From Bacteroidota bacterium (lineage in GTDB: Bacteria > Bacteroidota > Bacteroidia > Sphingobacteriales > Sphingobacteriaceae), in contig JAFDZM010000080.1 in assembly GCA_018266915.1 (NCBI GenBank), positions 248,001 through 312,000 of the forward strand: a stretch of DNA of 64,000 nucleotides. Reading direction: 5' to 3'. The notes beneath the pieces were generated by a model. That model searched no databases, was not told where the DNA came from, and saw only the letters and a program-made list of their open reading frames with translations. The position numbers and the translations under genes are program-made. Each line of letters begins with the position of its first letter. Position 1 is the first letter of the stretch. Shown here in pieces: positions 1 to 8,417 of the stretch.

Positions 1-2409
1 CCAGTTGTAAAAACGGCATCAGCATCTACCTGGTCTGTTGTACAGAATCTTAAGGCAAAAATGCCTGAAATGCAAAACTTGTTGCCAAACGATGTGAAAA
101 TATCCTATGAGTTCGACCAGTCTGTTTTCGTTGTAAATGCAGTAAAAAGTCTGATGACCGAAGGCGGCCTTGGCGCACTGTTAACAGGTTTAATGGTACT
201 CCTATTCCTGCGCGATTGGCGAAGCAGTTTGATCGTTGTAATCACCATACCGGTATCTATCCTTATCGGTGTGCTTTTACTAAGCCTTTTCGGTCAGACA
301 ATCAATATCATGACTTTAAGTGGTTTGGCGCTGGCCATTGGTATTCTCGTCGACCAGGCTACGGTGACAATAGAAAATATTCACCAGCACCTGGAAATGG
401 GTAAATCCAAACGACTGGCGATTTATGATGCCTGCGAGGAGATATCCTTCCCCTTATTGCTGATTTTATTATGTATCCTGGCAGTGTTTGCACCATCGTT
501 TATGATGAACGGCGTGCCGAAAGCGATGTTCCTGCCTTTGTCGTTGTCGATCGGTTTAACAATGATCGTTTCTTATATCCTGGCGCAAACATTAGTGCCT
601 ATTATGAGCAACTGGCTAATCAAGGCTGAACGCTATCAGCATTATCATCATGGCCATATACATGCGCACGCAGGCGAATCTTTTAATGATCCGGAAGAAG
701 AACAGGTACGGATGCACCTGCAGCAAGAAGAAGAACATCCTGAAGAAAATGACCTATTTGAACGGGTTAAGATGCGTTTTATAAACATCATCAAACGAAT
801 GATGCCACGCAAAAAAACGTATGTACTTACCTACTTAGTTGTTGTAATTGGACTGGCGGCTGTTGGTTTTGTAGTTATTGGTAAGGATATGATGCCCAAG
901 CTCAATAACGGGCAGTTCCAGATACGCATAAAGGAACCGCAGGGAACCCGCCTGGAACGCACTGAAGATAAGTTTAAAGAGGTGCTCAATATTATTAACC
1001 AGACGGTAAACAATCATGTAAAAATCACTTCCGGATATATTGGCTTGGTTCCAAGCAGTTTTGGTAGCAGTAACCTGTATGTGTTTAATACGGGCACACA
1101 TGAAGCTGTTTTACAAGTAAACCTGGACGAAGATTATCATATCAATATGGATGAGCTAAAGGATGCTTTGCGCAAAAATATTGCCCACGCCATGCCTGAA
1201 ATGACTATAACCTTCGAGCCCATCGATATGACCGAAAAAATCATGAGCCAGGGTGCTAATACGCCTATTGAAGTGCAGGTGGCAGGTAAAGACTTGGATC
1301 AGATCAAGACTTACGGTTCTAAAGTTTTGGCTAAACTGAAACAGATTCCCTACCTGCGCGATGTGCAAATTAATCAGCCTTTGGATTACCCGGTTATCGC
1401 CATTACACTCGATAGGCTTAAGGTAGCGCAATTGGGCCTGAACGTGAGTGATATAGCACGCTCTGTGACCGCAAGTACTTCATCCAGCCGTTTTACTTTG
1501 AAAAATCTTTGGCTGGATGAAAAGAATGCCTACACTTACCAGGTACAGGCACAGATACCGGAATATGTGATGAACAATATAGACGAACTGAAGGAAATCC
1601 CCCTGGTAAAAGGCAAAAGTAGTCCTACCCTAGCGGATGTAGCTACGTTTAAACAAACAGTAGCTCCTGCAGAATATGACCGGACAGGCCCACGCCGTTT
1701 TATAACCGTCAGCGCTAATATTTACAAAAAGGACTTAGGTAAGGCCACTTCTGACGTGCAAAAAGCTGTTAAATCGATTGGTACACCACCTAAGGGATTA
1801 ATTGCCGAGATTGGAGGTATGTCGGGATTGTTGACTGAAACCTTAAGTAGTTTACAGAACGGATTGGGATTTGCCATCCTGGTTATTTTCCTGCTGCTGG
1901 CAGCTAATTATCAATCGTTTAAAGTGTCGTTAACGGTATTGGTAACTATCCCGGCAGTAATATTGGGATCGATAACCGCGTTGCTGATCACAGGCAGTAC
2001 GCTTAACCTGCAATCGTACATGGGTATGATCATGTCCACAGGTGTATCTGTTGCCAATGCGATCCTGATCGTTACCAACGCCGAGAATTTAAGGCTGGAA
2101 TATAAAGATTCAACTAAGGCGGCTGTAACCAGTGCCTCTATTCGTTTGAGACCGATTTTGATGACCAGTTTGGCGATGATCGCCGGGATGATCCCGATGG
2201 CCTCAGGCTTAGGAGAAGCCGGTGAGCAATCTGCACCGCTTGGCCGTGCTGTAATCGGTGGATTGTTTGCTTCCACTTTTGCAGCTCTATTTATATTACC
2301 AATGGTTTTTGCCTGGGTGCAGGAAAAAACAACTTACGATTCACCGGCATTGATGCCTGAAGAGTCAACCGAAACAACAAATTTAAATATTCAACAACAT
2401 GAAATATAG
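1..2409 (+). CDS. RND efflux permease, 3' part (5' end outside window)
   Basis: Inner-membrane proton-driven resistance-nodulation-division (RND) pump subunit; with a periplasmic adaptor and an outer-membrane channel it exports drugs or metals. The frame is open from base 1 (codon position 1), so the real start lies upstream; the first Met is at 61. Visible parts are the TM3-TM6 block, a cytoplasmic loop, TM7, the second periplasmic porter domain and TM8-TM12. In the TM4 motif GILVDQATVTIEN the usual Asp-Asp pair is Asp-Gln (352-357), and in TM10 (GVSVANAIL) the residue matching AcrB Lys940 is Ala (2053-2055). The TM6-TM7 loop holds six His (631-675). The stop overlaps the adaptor start by 11 bp, so they are translationally coupled. 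Family is certain; substrate is not. Confidence 0.95.
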   Translation, partial: PVVKTASASTWSVVQNLKAKMPEMQNLLPNDVKISYEFDQSVFVVNAVKSLMTEGGLGALLTGLMVLLFLRDWRSSLIVVITIPVSILIGVLLLSLFGQTINIMTLSGLALAIGILVDQATVTIENIHQHLEMGKSKRLAIYDACEEISFPLLLILLCILAVFAPSFMMNGVPKAMFLPLSLSIGLTMIVSYILAQTLVPIMSNWLIKAERYQHYHHGHIHAHAGESFNDPEEEQVRMHLQQEEEHPEENDLFERVKMRFINIIKRMMPRKKTYVLTYLVVVIGLAAVGFVVIGKDMMPKLNNGQFQIRIKEPQGTRLERTEDKFKEVLNIINQTVNNHVKITSGYIGLVPSSFGSSNLYVFNTGTHEAVLQVNLDEDYHINMDELKDALRKNIAHAMPEMTITFEPIDMTEKIMSQGANTPIEVQVAGKDLDQIKTYGSKVLAKLKQIPYLRDVQINQPLDYPVIAITLDRLKVAQLGLNVSDIARSVTASTSSSRFTLKNLWLDEKNAYTYQVQAQIPEYVMNNIDELKEIPLVKGKSSPTLADVATFKQTVAPAEYDRTGPRRFITVSANIYKKDLGKATSDVQKAVKSIGTPPKGLIAEIGGMSGLLTETLSSLQNGLGFAILVIFLLLAANYQSFKVSLTVLVTIPAVILGSITALLITGSTLNLQSYMGMIMSTGVSVANAILIVTNAENLRLEYKDSTKAAVTSASIRLRPILMTSLAMIAGMIPMASGLGEAGEQSAPLGRAVIGGLFASTFAALFILPMVFAWVQEKTTYDSPALMPEESTETTNLNIQQHEI

Positions 2410-3487
2410 ATCTTATTTGTTAATTGCTGCAACAGCTTTTTGCGCAGCATGTACAAGCAGTGAAAAACCCGTTGATCTTTCCGGGCAATCAAAGGAAACT
2501 AAAAGCTCAAGTAAATATGAATTTGGTACAGTAAGTGAAAAGGCATTGTCGAGCTCTGCCAGCTTGCCCGGGCAACTGGTGCCTTTTAATGAGGTGAACC
2601 TGTTCCCCAAAGTGAATGGCTTTGTAAAGCAGTTATTTGTAGACAGGGGCTCAATGGTGAGAAAGGGAGAGTTATTGATGATACTGGAAGCCCCAGAAAT
2701 GGAGGCGGAATTGCAGGCAGCCAATTCAAGATACATGCAAGCACAGGAAAATGCCGAGGCCAGCAAAGAAAAATATGAGCGATTAAAAGAAGCTGCAAAG
2801 GAACCCGGCTCCGTATCGCCTTTAGATTTGGATAATGCCAGTTCTAAAATGAAAGCCGATCTGGCGATGGCGCAGTCCGAGCACTCTAACGTAGAAGCTG
2901 TCCGTACCATGCAGGGATATTTGCGCATCTATGCTCCTTTTGATGGCATGATCATTCAAAGAAATGTCTCTCCGGGTGCGCTTGTTGCCCCCGGAAAAGA
3001 GACGGATCAGCCCATGCTCATTATTCAGGATGTAAACAAAATGCGCCTCACTGTATACATTCCGGAGGATTACGTAGATAAGGTAGACCTTGCCCAACCT
3101 GTGAAATTTACTTTCAACGCTATGCCAGGTCAGGAACATACGGCAAAAATCAGTCGTTCGGCAAATGCTTTGGGCAGCATGCGCCAGGAGGCAATCGAAA
3201 TCGACGTAATTAATAAAAATGGAAAATTGAAACCTGGTATGTATGCAGAGGTAAAAATCCCGATGGTTTCGGGAGCTAAATCATTGTTAGTTCCCAACTC
3301 CGCTATTGTCCGCTCAACCGAAAAAGAATACGTGATAGCCGTTCGCGATGGAAAAGCAAGCCAGGTAGACATTAAAGAAGGCTTAGCCAGCAACGATTCA
3401 ACAGAAGTATTCGGTGATTTGAAACCAAATGATAAAATACTCCTGCACGCTTCCGACGAGGTCAAACAGGGAGATAATATACAGTAG
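2399..3487 (+). CDS. RND efflux periplasmic adaptor (HlyD/AcrA family) lipoprotein
   Basis: Membrane fusion protein linking the RND permease to an outer-membrane channel. The N-terminus is a lipoprotein signal with lipobox ending at Cys18 (FCAAC), so it should be anchored by lipid. Order of domains: first half of the lipoyl/barrel-sandwich domain at about residues 60-95 (PKVNGFVKQLFVDRGSMVRK), alpha-helical hairpin at about 95-150 (Gln/Glu/Lys/Ala-rich coiled coil), second lipoyl half near 170-190, beta-barrel domain, and membrane-proximal domain to the end. Length of 362 residues is normal. It starts inside the 3' end of the permease gene. The permease-then-adaptor order is the reverse of acrAB. 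No TolC-like gene follows, so the outer-membrane partner is upstream or elsewhere. Confidence 0.95.
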   Translation: MKYRSYLLIAATAFCAACTSSEKPVDLSGQSKETKSSSKYEFGTVSEKALSSSASLPGQLVPFNEVNLFPKVNGFVKQLFVDRGSMVRKGELLMILEAPEMEAELQAANSRYMQAQENAEASKEKYERLKEAAKEPGSVSPLDLDNASSKMKADLAMAQSEHSNVEAVRTMQGYLRIYAPFDGMIIQRNVSPGALVAPGKETDQPMLIIQDVNKMRLTVYIPEDYVDKVDLAQPVKFTFNAMPGQEHTAKISRSANALGSMRQEAIEIDVINKNGKLKPGMYAEVKIPMVSGAKSLLVPNSAIVRSTEKEYVIAVRDGKASQVDIKEGLASNDSTEVFGDLKPNDKILLHASDEVKQGDNIQ

Positions 3488-3517
3488 AGTTTTAGAGGTT
3501 ACTTTACTGGTTTCAGG

Positions 3518-3548
3518 GCCGGTGGTCGTTATGACTACCGGCTTTTTT
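3518..3548 (+). terminator. Rho-independent terminator after RND operon
   Basis: GCCGGTGGTC and GACTACCGGC pair around a 5-nt loop with one imperfect pair, followed by six T residues. It ends the efflux operon. Confidence 0.85.
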
Positions 3549-3579
3549 GTGCAAATATCATTCTCTCCAATATAAATCT

Positions 3580-3602
3580 ATTTATCTGTTTATCAGATAA
3601 AT
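3580..3602. promoter_or_regulatory. Inverted repeat upstream of porin promoter
   Basis: ATTTATCTG - 5 nt - CAGATAAAT is a perfect 9-bp inverted repeat about 35 bp upstream of the putative -33 element of the porin gene. It could be an operator for a phosphate or other regulator; the function is inferred only from position and symmetry. Confidence 0.45.
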
Positions 3603-3636
3603 ATGTATTTGTGTGCAAAAATATTTGAAATCTTTT

Positions 3637-3668
3637 TTGACTTATTTACTTAAACTTTTTTACATTTA
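3637..3668 (+). promoter_or_regulatory. Putative Bacteroidota promoter for porin gene
   Basis: TTG at 3637-3639, 21 bp spacer, then TACATTTA at 3661-3668, close to the Bacteroidota TTG/TAnnTTTG pattern. About 115 nt of leader would precede the porin start. Confidence 0.5.
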
Positions 3669-3786
3669 CACTACTAAATCAATAGATTATATAGATTTAA
3701 TAGGATAAACAAGAGCTAAGCACTAAGAAAAAACAAAATAAACAAGTCACAATAACTCCAACCTGATAATTTGAACTAAAGCCACA

Positions 3787-4938
3787 ATGAAACAATTTTA
3801 TTTAAAGAGATTACTATTTGTACTCCCCTTTCTTCTTGTAGCAATCATATCAAAAGCACAAACAAACGATGAGTTGCTTAACCTGCTTATCAAAAAGAAT
3901 TTATTAACCCAGCACGAAGCGGATTCATTACGGGCTGATCTTGCCTTAAAAGAGCAACAGAAACGCGATAAAGAAAAAGAAAACCAGCATAACATTTCTA
4001 TAGGTAGCCGTGCTTTGCAAATAAGCGGTTTAGTACAGGCCCGTTACCAGGGTTTTGCCCAAAACGGTGTAAATGATGCGTTCGACATGCACCGTGCACG
4101 TTTGGATGCAAAAGGTAATATCACCGACAACTGGTCGTATGAAGTTTATACAGAATTTGCAGGTACCGGGGCTAAACTGCTCGACGCTTATACAACTTAC
4201 AGATTTGCCGACTTCCTGAAGATTCAGGCTGGTCAGTTTAAAGTCCCGCTTACCTATGAAAGTTTGGTTTCTGACTCCCAACTGGATTTCATCGACCGCT
4301 CTCAGGTTGTTGAAGCTTTAGCCGGGCGATCAAAGGATGTTATCGGTAATCAGAATGGCCGGGACATTGGTGTCCAAATAAGCGGCAGCTTTGCCAAATT
4401 AAAAGGTCAGTATTTGTTTGATTATACTTTCGGTGTGTTCAATGGCGCTGGTTATGATGTTACTACTGACAATAACAATCACAAAGATATCGCTGGTCGC
4501 TTAGGCATACACCCTATTAAAGGGCTTGACTTCGGCGGCAGTATATATGAAGGCGAAGATATCCCTCTGGCAACTACAAAAGTACCTAATCCGGTTACTC
4601 AGGCACGCAATCGTTATGGTTTTGACGGTCGTTATGTTACAGGTCCTTTTTCTGTAACTGCTGAGTATCTCCATGGCACAGATGGTTCGGTTCACCGCGA
4701 TGGCTGGTACGCACAGGCTGGTTATTACGTGATTCCACAGATTCAGCTAATAGCTAAATATGATACTTATGATCCAACCAAGACCGTATTAACTGACCGT
4801 TCGACCATTTACTATGGCGGTGTAAACTTTGTGTTCAATAAATGGACAAGGCTGGCTGTGGATTACCTGTATAAGCGCGAAGAAACAGTACAAATCAAAA
4901 ACAACATCCTGGAAGCTCAGCTACAGATCGCATTCTAA
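3787..4938 (+). CDS. Outer-membrane porin, phosphate-selective OprO/OprP family
   Basis: Outer-membrane beta-barrel channel of the phosphate-selective porin O/P family, probably importing phosphate or related anions. Residues 1-25 are a signal peptide ending KAQ-T. Residues 25-65 are a polar, charged helical segment (Lys/Glu/Gln-rich), likely an N-terminal periplasmic coiled coil. From about residue 70 the sequence alternates in the manner of barrel strands (ISGLVQARYQGFAQNG near 80), and it ends with Phe (LQIAF), the usual terminal residue of outer-membrane barrels. Length of 383 is normal. No pst genes follow directly, only a 29-codon ORF, so phosphate specificity is by family only. A promoter and an inverted repeat lie upstream. 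Confidence 0.88.
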   Translation: MKQFYLKRLLFVLPFLLVAIISKAQTNDELLNLLIKKNLLTQHEADSLRADLALKEQQKRDKEKENQHNISIGSRALQISGLVQARYQGFAQNGVNDAFDMHRARLDAKGNITDNWSYEVYTEFAGTGAKLLDAYTTYRFADFLKIQAGQFKVPLTYESLVSDSQLDFIDRSQVVEALAGRSKDVIGNQNGRDIGVQISGSFAKLKGQYLFDYTFGVFNGAGYDVTTDNNNHKDIAGRLGIHPIKGLDFGGSIYEGEDIPLATTKVPNPVTQARNRYGFDGRYVTGPFSVTAEYLHGTDGSVHRDGWYAQAGYYVIPQIQLIAKYDTYDPTKTVLTDRSTIYYGGVNFVFNKWTRLAVDYLYKREETVQIKNNILEAQLQIAF

Positions 4939-4959
4939 AAAAACGCAAACGCAATAACA

Positions 4960-5049
4960 ATGAAACGCATATTATTTAACACGAAAACTGTACTATCATT
5001 TGCAGCTATTACAGGTGTAGTTGTCACTTTAATCAACGGCATCTTATGA
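4960..5049 (+). CDS. Possible 29-aa membrane peptide or signal-peptide remnant
   Basis: Short frame beginning 22 nt after the porin stop, with an A-rich upstream region suited to Bacteroidota initiation. The product is a basic start (MKRILFNTK) followed by a hydrophobic stretch to residue 29, then TGA, so it looks like a signal peptide with no mature protein. Porins of this family often neighbour pstS, so it may be the remnant of a periplasmic binding protein gene, or a real small membrane peptide. A short hairpin (TGAACC/GGTTCA, 5051-5068) follows at once. I cannot decide between these. Confidence 0.3.
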   Translation: MKRILFNTKTVLSFAAITGVVVTLINGIL

Positions 5050-5071
5050 TTGAACCAATCATCGGTTCAGA

Positions 5072-5404
5072 CTACTTCAAGAATTTCCTGATTATAACCA
5101 CCCTCCTCACAGTATCGATCATCAGGTCATGCCCTGCATATGCCGTTACATCTACACCGCCAAAAGATGTACCCGGTGGGAAAGATGCTCCTGACCCTAT
5201 CATATCGCCATTTACCTGCACAGGAAATAATGTTGAATAAGAGCCATCGGTGTTTCGCTTAAATACATAATCGTAATTTACTCTGAAGGCTGTGTTTGTT
5301 GTAACGAAATCACTTTTAGAAGTATCTTTGGTTATAGTTTTGGTTTGGCCGAATGCGCTAACAATCGCTATCATTAAAACTATCAATAATATTAACTTTT
5401 TCAT
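5072..5404 (-). CDS. Small secreted hypothetical protein
   Basis: A 110-residue protein with a clear signal peptide (MKKLILLIVLMIAIVSAFGQ), cleavage likely after AFG-Q or the next residues. The mature part is Thr/Asp/Val-rich with no Cys and looks like a small beta-structured periplasmic domain; I do not recognise a family. It ends on Lys (IIRKFLK). It is convergent with the porin region and diverges from the lipoprotein gene at 5505. A forward-strand frame across the same bases lacks any signal or family resemblance, so the minus-strand reading is preferred. Confidence 0.65.
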   Translation of the reverse strand: MKKLILLIVLMIAIVSAFGQTKTITKDTSKSDFVTTNTAFRVNYDYVFKRNTDGSYSTLFPVQVNGDMIGSGASFPPGTSFGGVDVTAYAGHDLMIDTVRRVVIIRKFLK

Positions 5405-5504
5405 TTTCTGATTAATAAGTATTTTTATTTATAAACACTAAATGAAAAGATTAGTTGTAGCGTTTTTTGCCTATCTAACGTATTGGCTTTTATATAATAA
5501 GATA

Positions 5505-5852
5505 ATGGAAATGAACACTTATAGGCTCATTGCATTTTTATTAATAGCAGGCGTTTTTGTTTCCTGCAAAAAAACCCACGTGCAGCCTAAGCAATCTACA
5601 CCCGACCTGAGCATTCATACTGGCCATGGGCATATCAGGCAGGATTTCGGAATGTGTGCTATTTGTGGCGGCTATGATATTGTATTCGATAATGACACAT
5701 CGGCTATGTACCGATCACACCAGAGCCTCGATAATTTCGGCATCACTTCTAATTCTAAATTCCCGGTGGAGGCTACCATCAGTTGGAAATTGGATACAGC
5801 TATAAACAGTCCCGATTTTATTACGATTACTTCAGTTAAGACTGATCAGTAA
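5505..5852 (+). CDS. Small hypothetical lipoprotein
   Basis: Start chosen at ATG 5505 (ATG 5511 is equally possible) because the protein then begins with a basic, hydrophobic lipoprotein signal ending in the lipobox GVFVSC; a longer frame from 5442 would add an unrelated hydrophobic extension. The mature part of about 95 residues holds two closely spaced Cys (CAICGG) and several His (HTGHGHIRQ), a possible metal site. No family is recognised. It is divergent from the secreted gene at 5072-5404, about 100 bp apart, so they may share a regulatory region. Confidence 0.65.
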   Translation: MEMNTYRLIAFLLIAGVFVSCKKTHVQPKQSTPDLSIHTGHGHIRQDFGMCAICGGYDIVFDNDTSAMYRSHQSLDNFGITSNSKFPVEATISWKLDTAINSPDFITITSVKTDQ

Positions 5853-5947
5853 AACACCAATAGTCTTTAATGGCAATTATTATCACTATAATTCCCATCA
5901 ATCAGCTATAATTTACTAATATTGGAGCCTGAATTATACTAATACCA

Positions 5948-7027
5948 ATGGCTTTCAATTACCACCGCATTGTAGTAAAGATCGGTTCTAACGTTTTGAC
6001 GCAGAAAGATGGCTTACCCGATCTGAAACGCATTGGTCACCTTGTGGAGCAAATTGCGACTATCAAAAAGCAGGGTAAAGAAGTGATATTGGTATCCTCC
6101 GGCGCTATGGCTTCTGGTCGTAGTATGATAACAGTATCGGAAAAGGCAGATGCGGTGGCAGCAAGGCAGCTATTAGCATCTATTGGGCAGGTAAAGCTTA
6201 TTAATACTTACTCTAACTTATTTGGAGGGTATGACATGCTTTGCTCCCAGATACTGGTAACCAAGGAAGATTTCCGCGACAGGCTGCACTACCTTAATAT
6301 GCGTAACTGCCTTGAAGTGCTTTTACAGCACCAGGTGATACCCGTAGTGAATGAAAATGACGTAGTTTCGGTTACCGAGCTGATGTTTACTGATAACGAT
6401 GAGCTTGCAGGGTTGATCGCTTCGATGCTGAATGCTCAGGCATTGATCGTGTTAACCAACGTGGATGGCATTTATGACGGCGATCCAAAGCTCCCTCATT
6501 CAAAAGTGATCGAAGAGATTGATAACTCAACCCTTGACCTATCTGCCTTTGTCTCTTCCGGCAAATCTCAATTTGGCCGTGGTGGGATGATCACCAAATC
6601 GACCATGTCTCAAAAAGTGGCGCAGTTAGGCATAGCAGTACATATTGCTAACGGTACAAGGGATAATATCCTAAACGATGTCCTGGAAGATAAAGTGATC
6701 CATTCAAGATTTATCCCTGACAAAACCAAATCAGGTAAAAAGAAATGGATAGCGCATTCCGTTCATTATGCTACCGGTGTTGTGAAGGTAAACGAAGGAG
6801 CAAAAACAGCCTTACTATCCAGTAAAGCAACCAGTTTATTACCTGTCGGGATAATTAGTGTAGAGGCTGATTTTAATAAGGGAGAGATCATTAAACTGAT
6901 AGATGAACATGATAAACTGATTGGCTTAGGCATAGCTGAATACGGCTCAGAGAAAGCACGGGAACGGATCGGGCAGAAAAACCAGAAAGCACTGGTGCAT
7001 TATGATTATCTTTATTTGCAGAGTTGA
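5948..7027 (+). CDS. proB: Glutamate 5-kinase
   Basis: Catalyses ATP-dependent phosphorylation of glutamate to gamma-glutamyl phosphate, the first step of proline synthesis, in the cytoplasm. The amino-acid kinase fold is visible from the N-terminus: IVVKIGSNVLT (about residues 7-18), VSSGAMASG (about 50-58), VVNENDVVS (about 134) and the FGRGGM segment (about 209) that contacts glutamate and nucleotide. A C-terminal PUA-like domain runs from about residue 270 (KKKWIAHSV) to the end. At 359 residues it is a standard two-domain enzyme. proA follows 87 bp downstream; the spacer carries a GTCCGTCCGTC motif at 7037. Confidence 0.96.
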   Translation: MAFNYHRIVVKIGSNVLTQKDGLPDLKRIGHLVEQIATIKKQGKEVILVSSGAMASGRSMITVSEKADAVAARQLLASIGQVKLINTYSNLFGGYDMLCSQILVTKEDFRDRLHYLNMRNCLEVLLQHQVIPVVNENDVVSVTELMFTDNDELAGLIASMLNAQALIVLTNVDGIYDGDPKLPHSKVIEEIDNSTLDLSAFVSSGKSQFGRGGMITKSTMSQKVAQLGIAVHIANGTRDNILNDVLEDKVIHSRFIPDKTKSGKKKWIAHSVHYATGVVKVNEGAKTALLSSKATSLLPVGIISVEADFNKGEIIKLIDEHDKLIGLGIAEYGSEKARERIGQKNQKALVHYDYLYLQS

Positions 7028-7114
7028 TGTTGTGCTGTCCGTCCGTCACATGGGTACCAATAGCAGACAACAGCCGGAACACTTGAGGGATATCAAGCAT
7101 TATGATTTTACGAA

Positions 7115-8365
7115 ATGGAATACAAACAATATTTTGAAGATGCATTATTAGCAGGCAGAGACATAGTAAGTGTTTCGCCTGATACCATAGTTACTGTGCT
7201 GAATGACCTGGCAGAGGCGGCTGTTGCTCAAACCGCTCTTCTGTTGCAGGAAAACCAGAAAGACCTTGACCGGATGGATACGAGCGATCCCAAATACGAT
7301 CGTTTAAAGCTGACCGAAGCTCGAATAAAGGATATTGCCAAGGACATGATGAATATAGCCAATCTCCCTCATCCGCTTGGTCATATTCTGTCGGAGAAAA
7401 CTATGCCTAATGGACTGAACATAAAAAAGATCGGTGTGCCTTTGGGTATCGTCGGAGTGATTTATGAAGCACGTCCTAATGTTACCTTTGATGTGTTCGC
7501 ACTTTGCTTTAAAACGGGTAATGTTTGTATCCTGAAAGGTGGAAGTGATGCGGAGTTTTCCAATAAGACTATTATCAGAATCATTCACAATATACTGACT
7601 AAGCATGGCATAAATAAAAATGTCGCCGTACTCTTACCACCTGAACGTGAAGCCACTGAAGCCTTGTTAAACGCCATTGGTTATATTGATGTACTGATCC
7701 CTCGTGGTAGTCAGAATCTTATTGACCGTGTTCGCCAGCAAAGTAAAGTGCCTGTTATTGAGACTGGGGCAGGAATCGTACATACTTATTTTGATGAAAG
7801 TGGTGACCTGAAAAAAGGCAGTGAAATTGTCTTTAATGCTAAAACCCGCCGTGTGAGTGTTTGTAATGCTCTGGATTGTTTGGTAATAGATTCATCGCGC
7901 ATTTCTGATCTTCCCGAATTAGCTAATAAGCTGTCTGAAAAGGATGTTGAGCTATTTGCTGATGAAAGAGCCTACGCTTCGCTAAAAGGTAAGTATCCTG
8001 ATAACCTACTCAAAAAAGCTCAGCCTGAACATTTTGGCACAGAATTTTTAGATTATAAAATGGCTATTAAAACAGTAGATAGTTTTGATGAGGCTTTGAA
8101 TCACATTACCAGCCACAGCTCTAAGCATAGCGAGGCTATAATAACAGAAAATACCGAACGTGCAGCAATCTTCCTAAATAAAGTCGATGCTGCTGCTGTA
8201 TACGTAAATGCCTCAACTGCTTTTACAGACGGTGCCCAGTTTGGTTTAGGTGCCGAAATTGGCATCAGCACACAGAAACTTCATGCCCGCGGACCGATGG
8301 GTTTACAAGAACTCACCAGCTATAAATGGATAGTTGAGGGTAATGGCCAGGTACGCAATCCGTAA
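7115..8365 (+). CDS. proA: Glutamate-5-semialdehyde dehydrogenase (gamma-glutamyl phosphate reductase)
   Basis: NADPH-dependent reduction of gamma-glutamyl phosphate to glutamate-5-semialdehyde, second step of proline synthesis. The aldehyde dehydrogenase-like fold is clear: GVIYEARPNVTFD (about 112-124), KGGSDAEFSN (about 137) and the catalytic Cys segment RRVSVCNALDCLV (about 246). The C-terminal FGLGAEIGIST and RGPMGL motifs are typical. Its 416 residues match the family. It is paired with proB; the third enzyme, proC, lies in this window at 51408 beside argB rather than here. Confidence 0.96.
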   Translation: MEYKQYFEDALLAGRDIVSVSPDTIVTVLNDLAEAAVAQTALLLQENQKDLDRMDTSDPKYDRLKLTEARIKDIAKDMMNIANLPHPLGHILSEKTMPNGLNIKKIGVPLGIVGVIYEARPNVTFDVFALCFKTGNVCILKGGSDAEFSNKTIIRIIHNILTKHGINKNVAVLLPPEREATEALLNAIGYIDVLIPRGSQNLIDRVRQQSKVPVIETGAGIVHTYFDESGDLKKGSEIVFNAKTRRVSVCNALDCLVIDSSRISDLPELANKLSEKDVELFADERAYASLKGKYPDNLLKKAQPEHFGTEFLDYKMAIKTVDSFDEALNHITSHSSKHSEAIITENTERAAIFLNKVDAAAVYVNASTAFTDGAQFGLGAEIGISTQKLHARGPMGLQELTSYKWIVEGNGQVRNP

Positions 8366-8395
8366 TTAACCCAACTATTTTATTGGTAAACTGTT

Positions 8396-8403
8396 TAACT
8401 TTG
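8396..8403 (+). promoter_or_regulatory. -7 box (TAACTTTG) before succinate-semialdehyde dehydrogenase
   Basis: Exact TAnnTTTG match 15 nt before the ATG at 8418. No convincing -33 element is seen at the usual spacing, so the start of transcription is tentative. Confidence 0.45.
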
Positions 8404-8417
8404 AGAGGTAGACAGTT

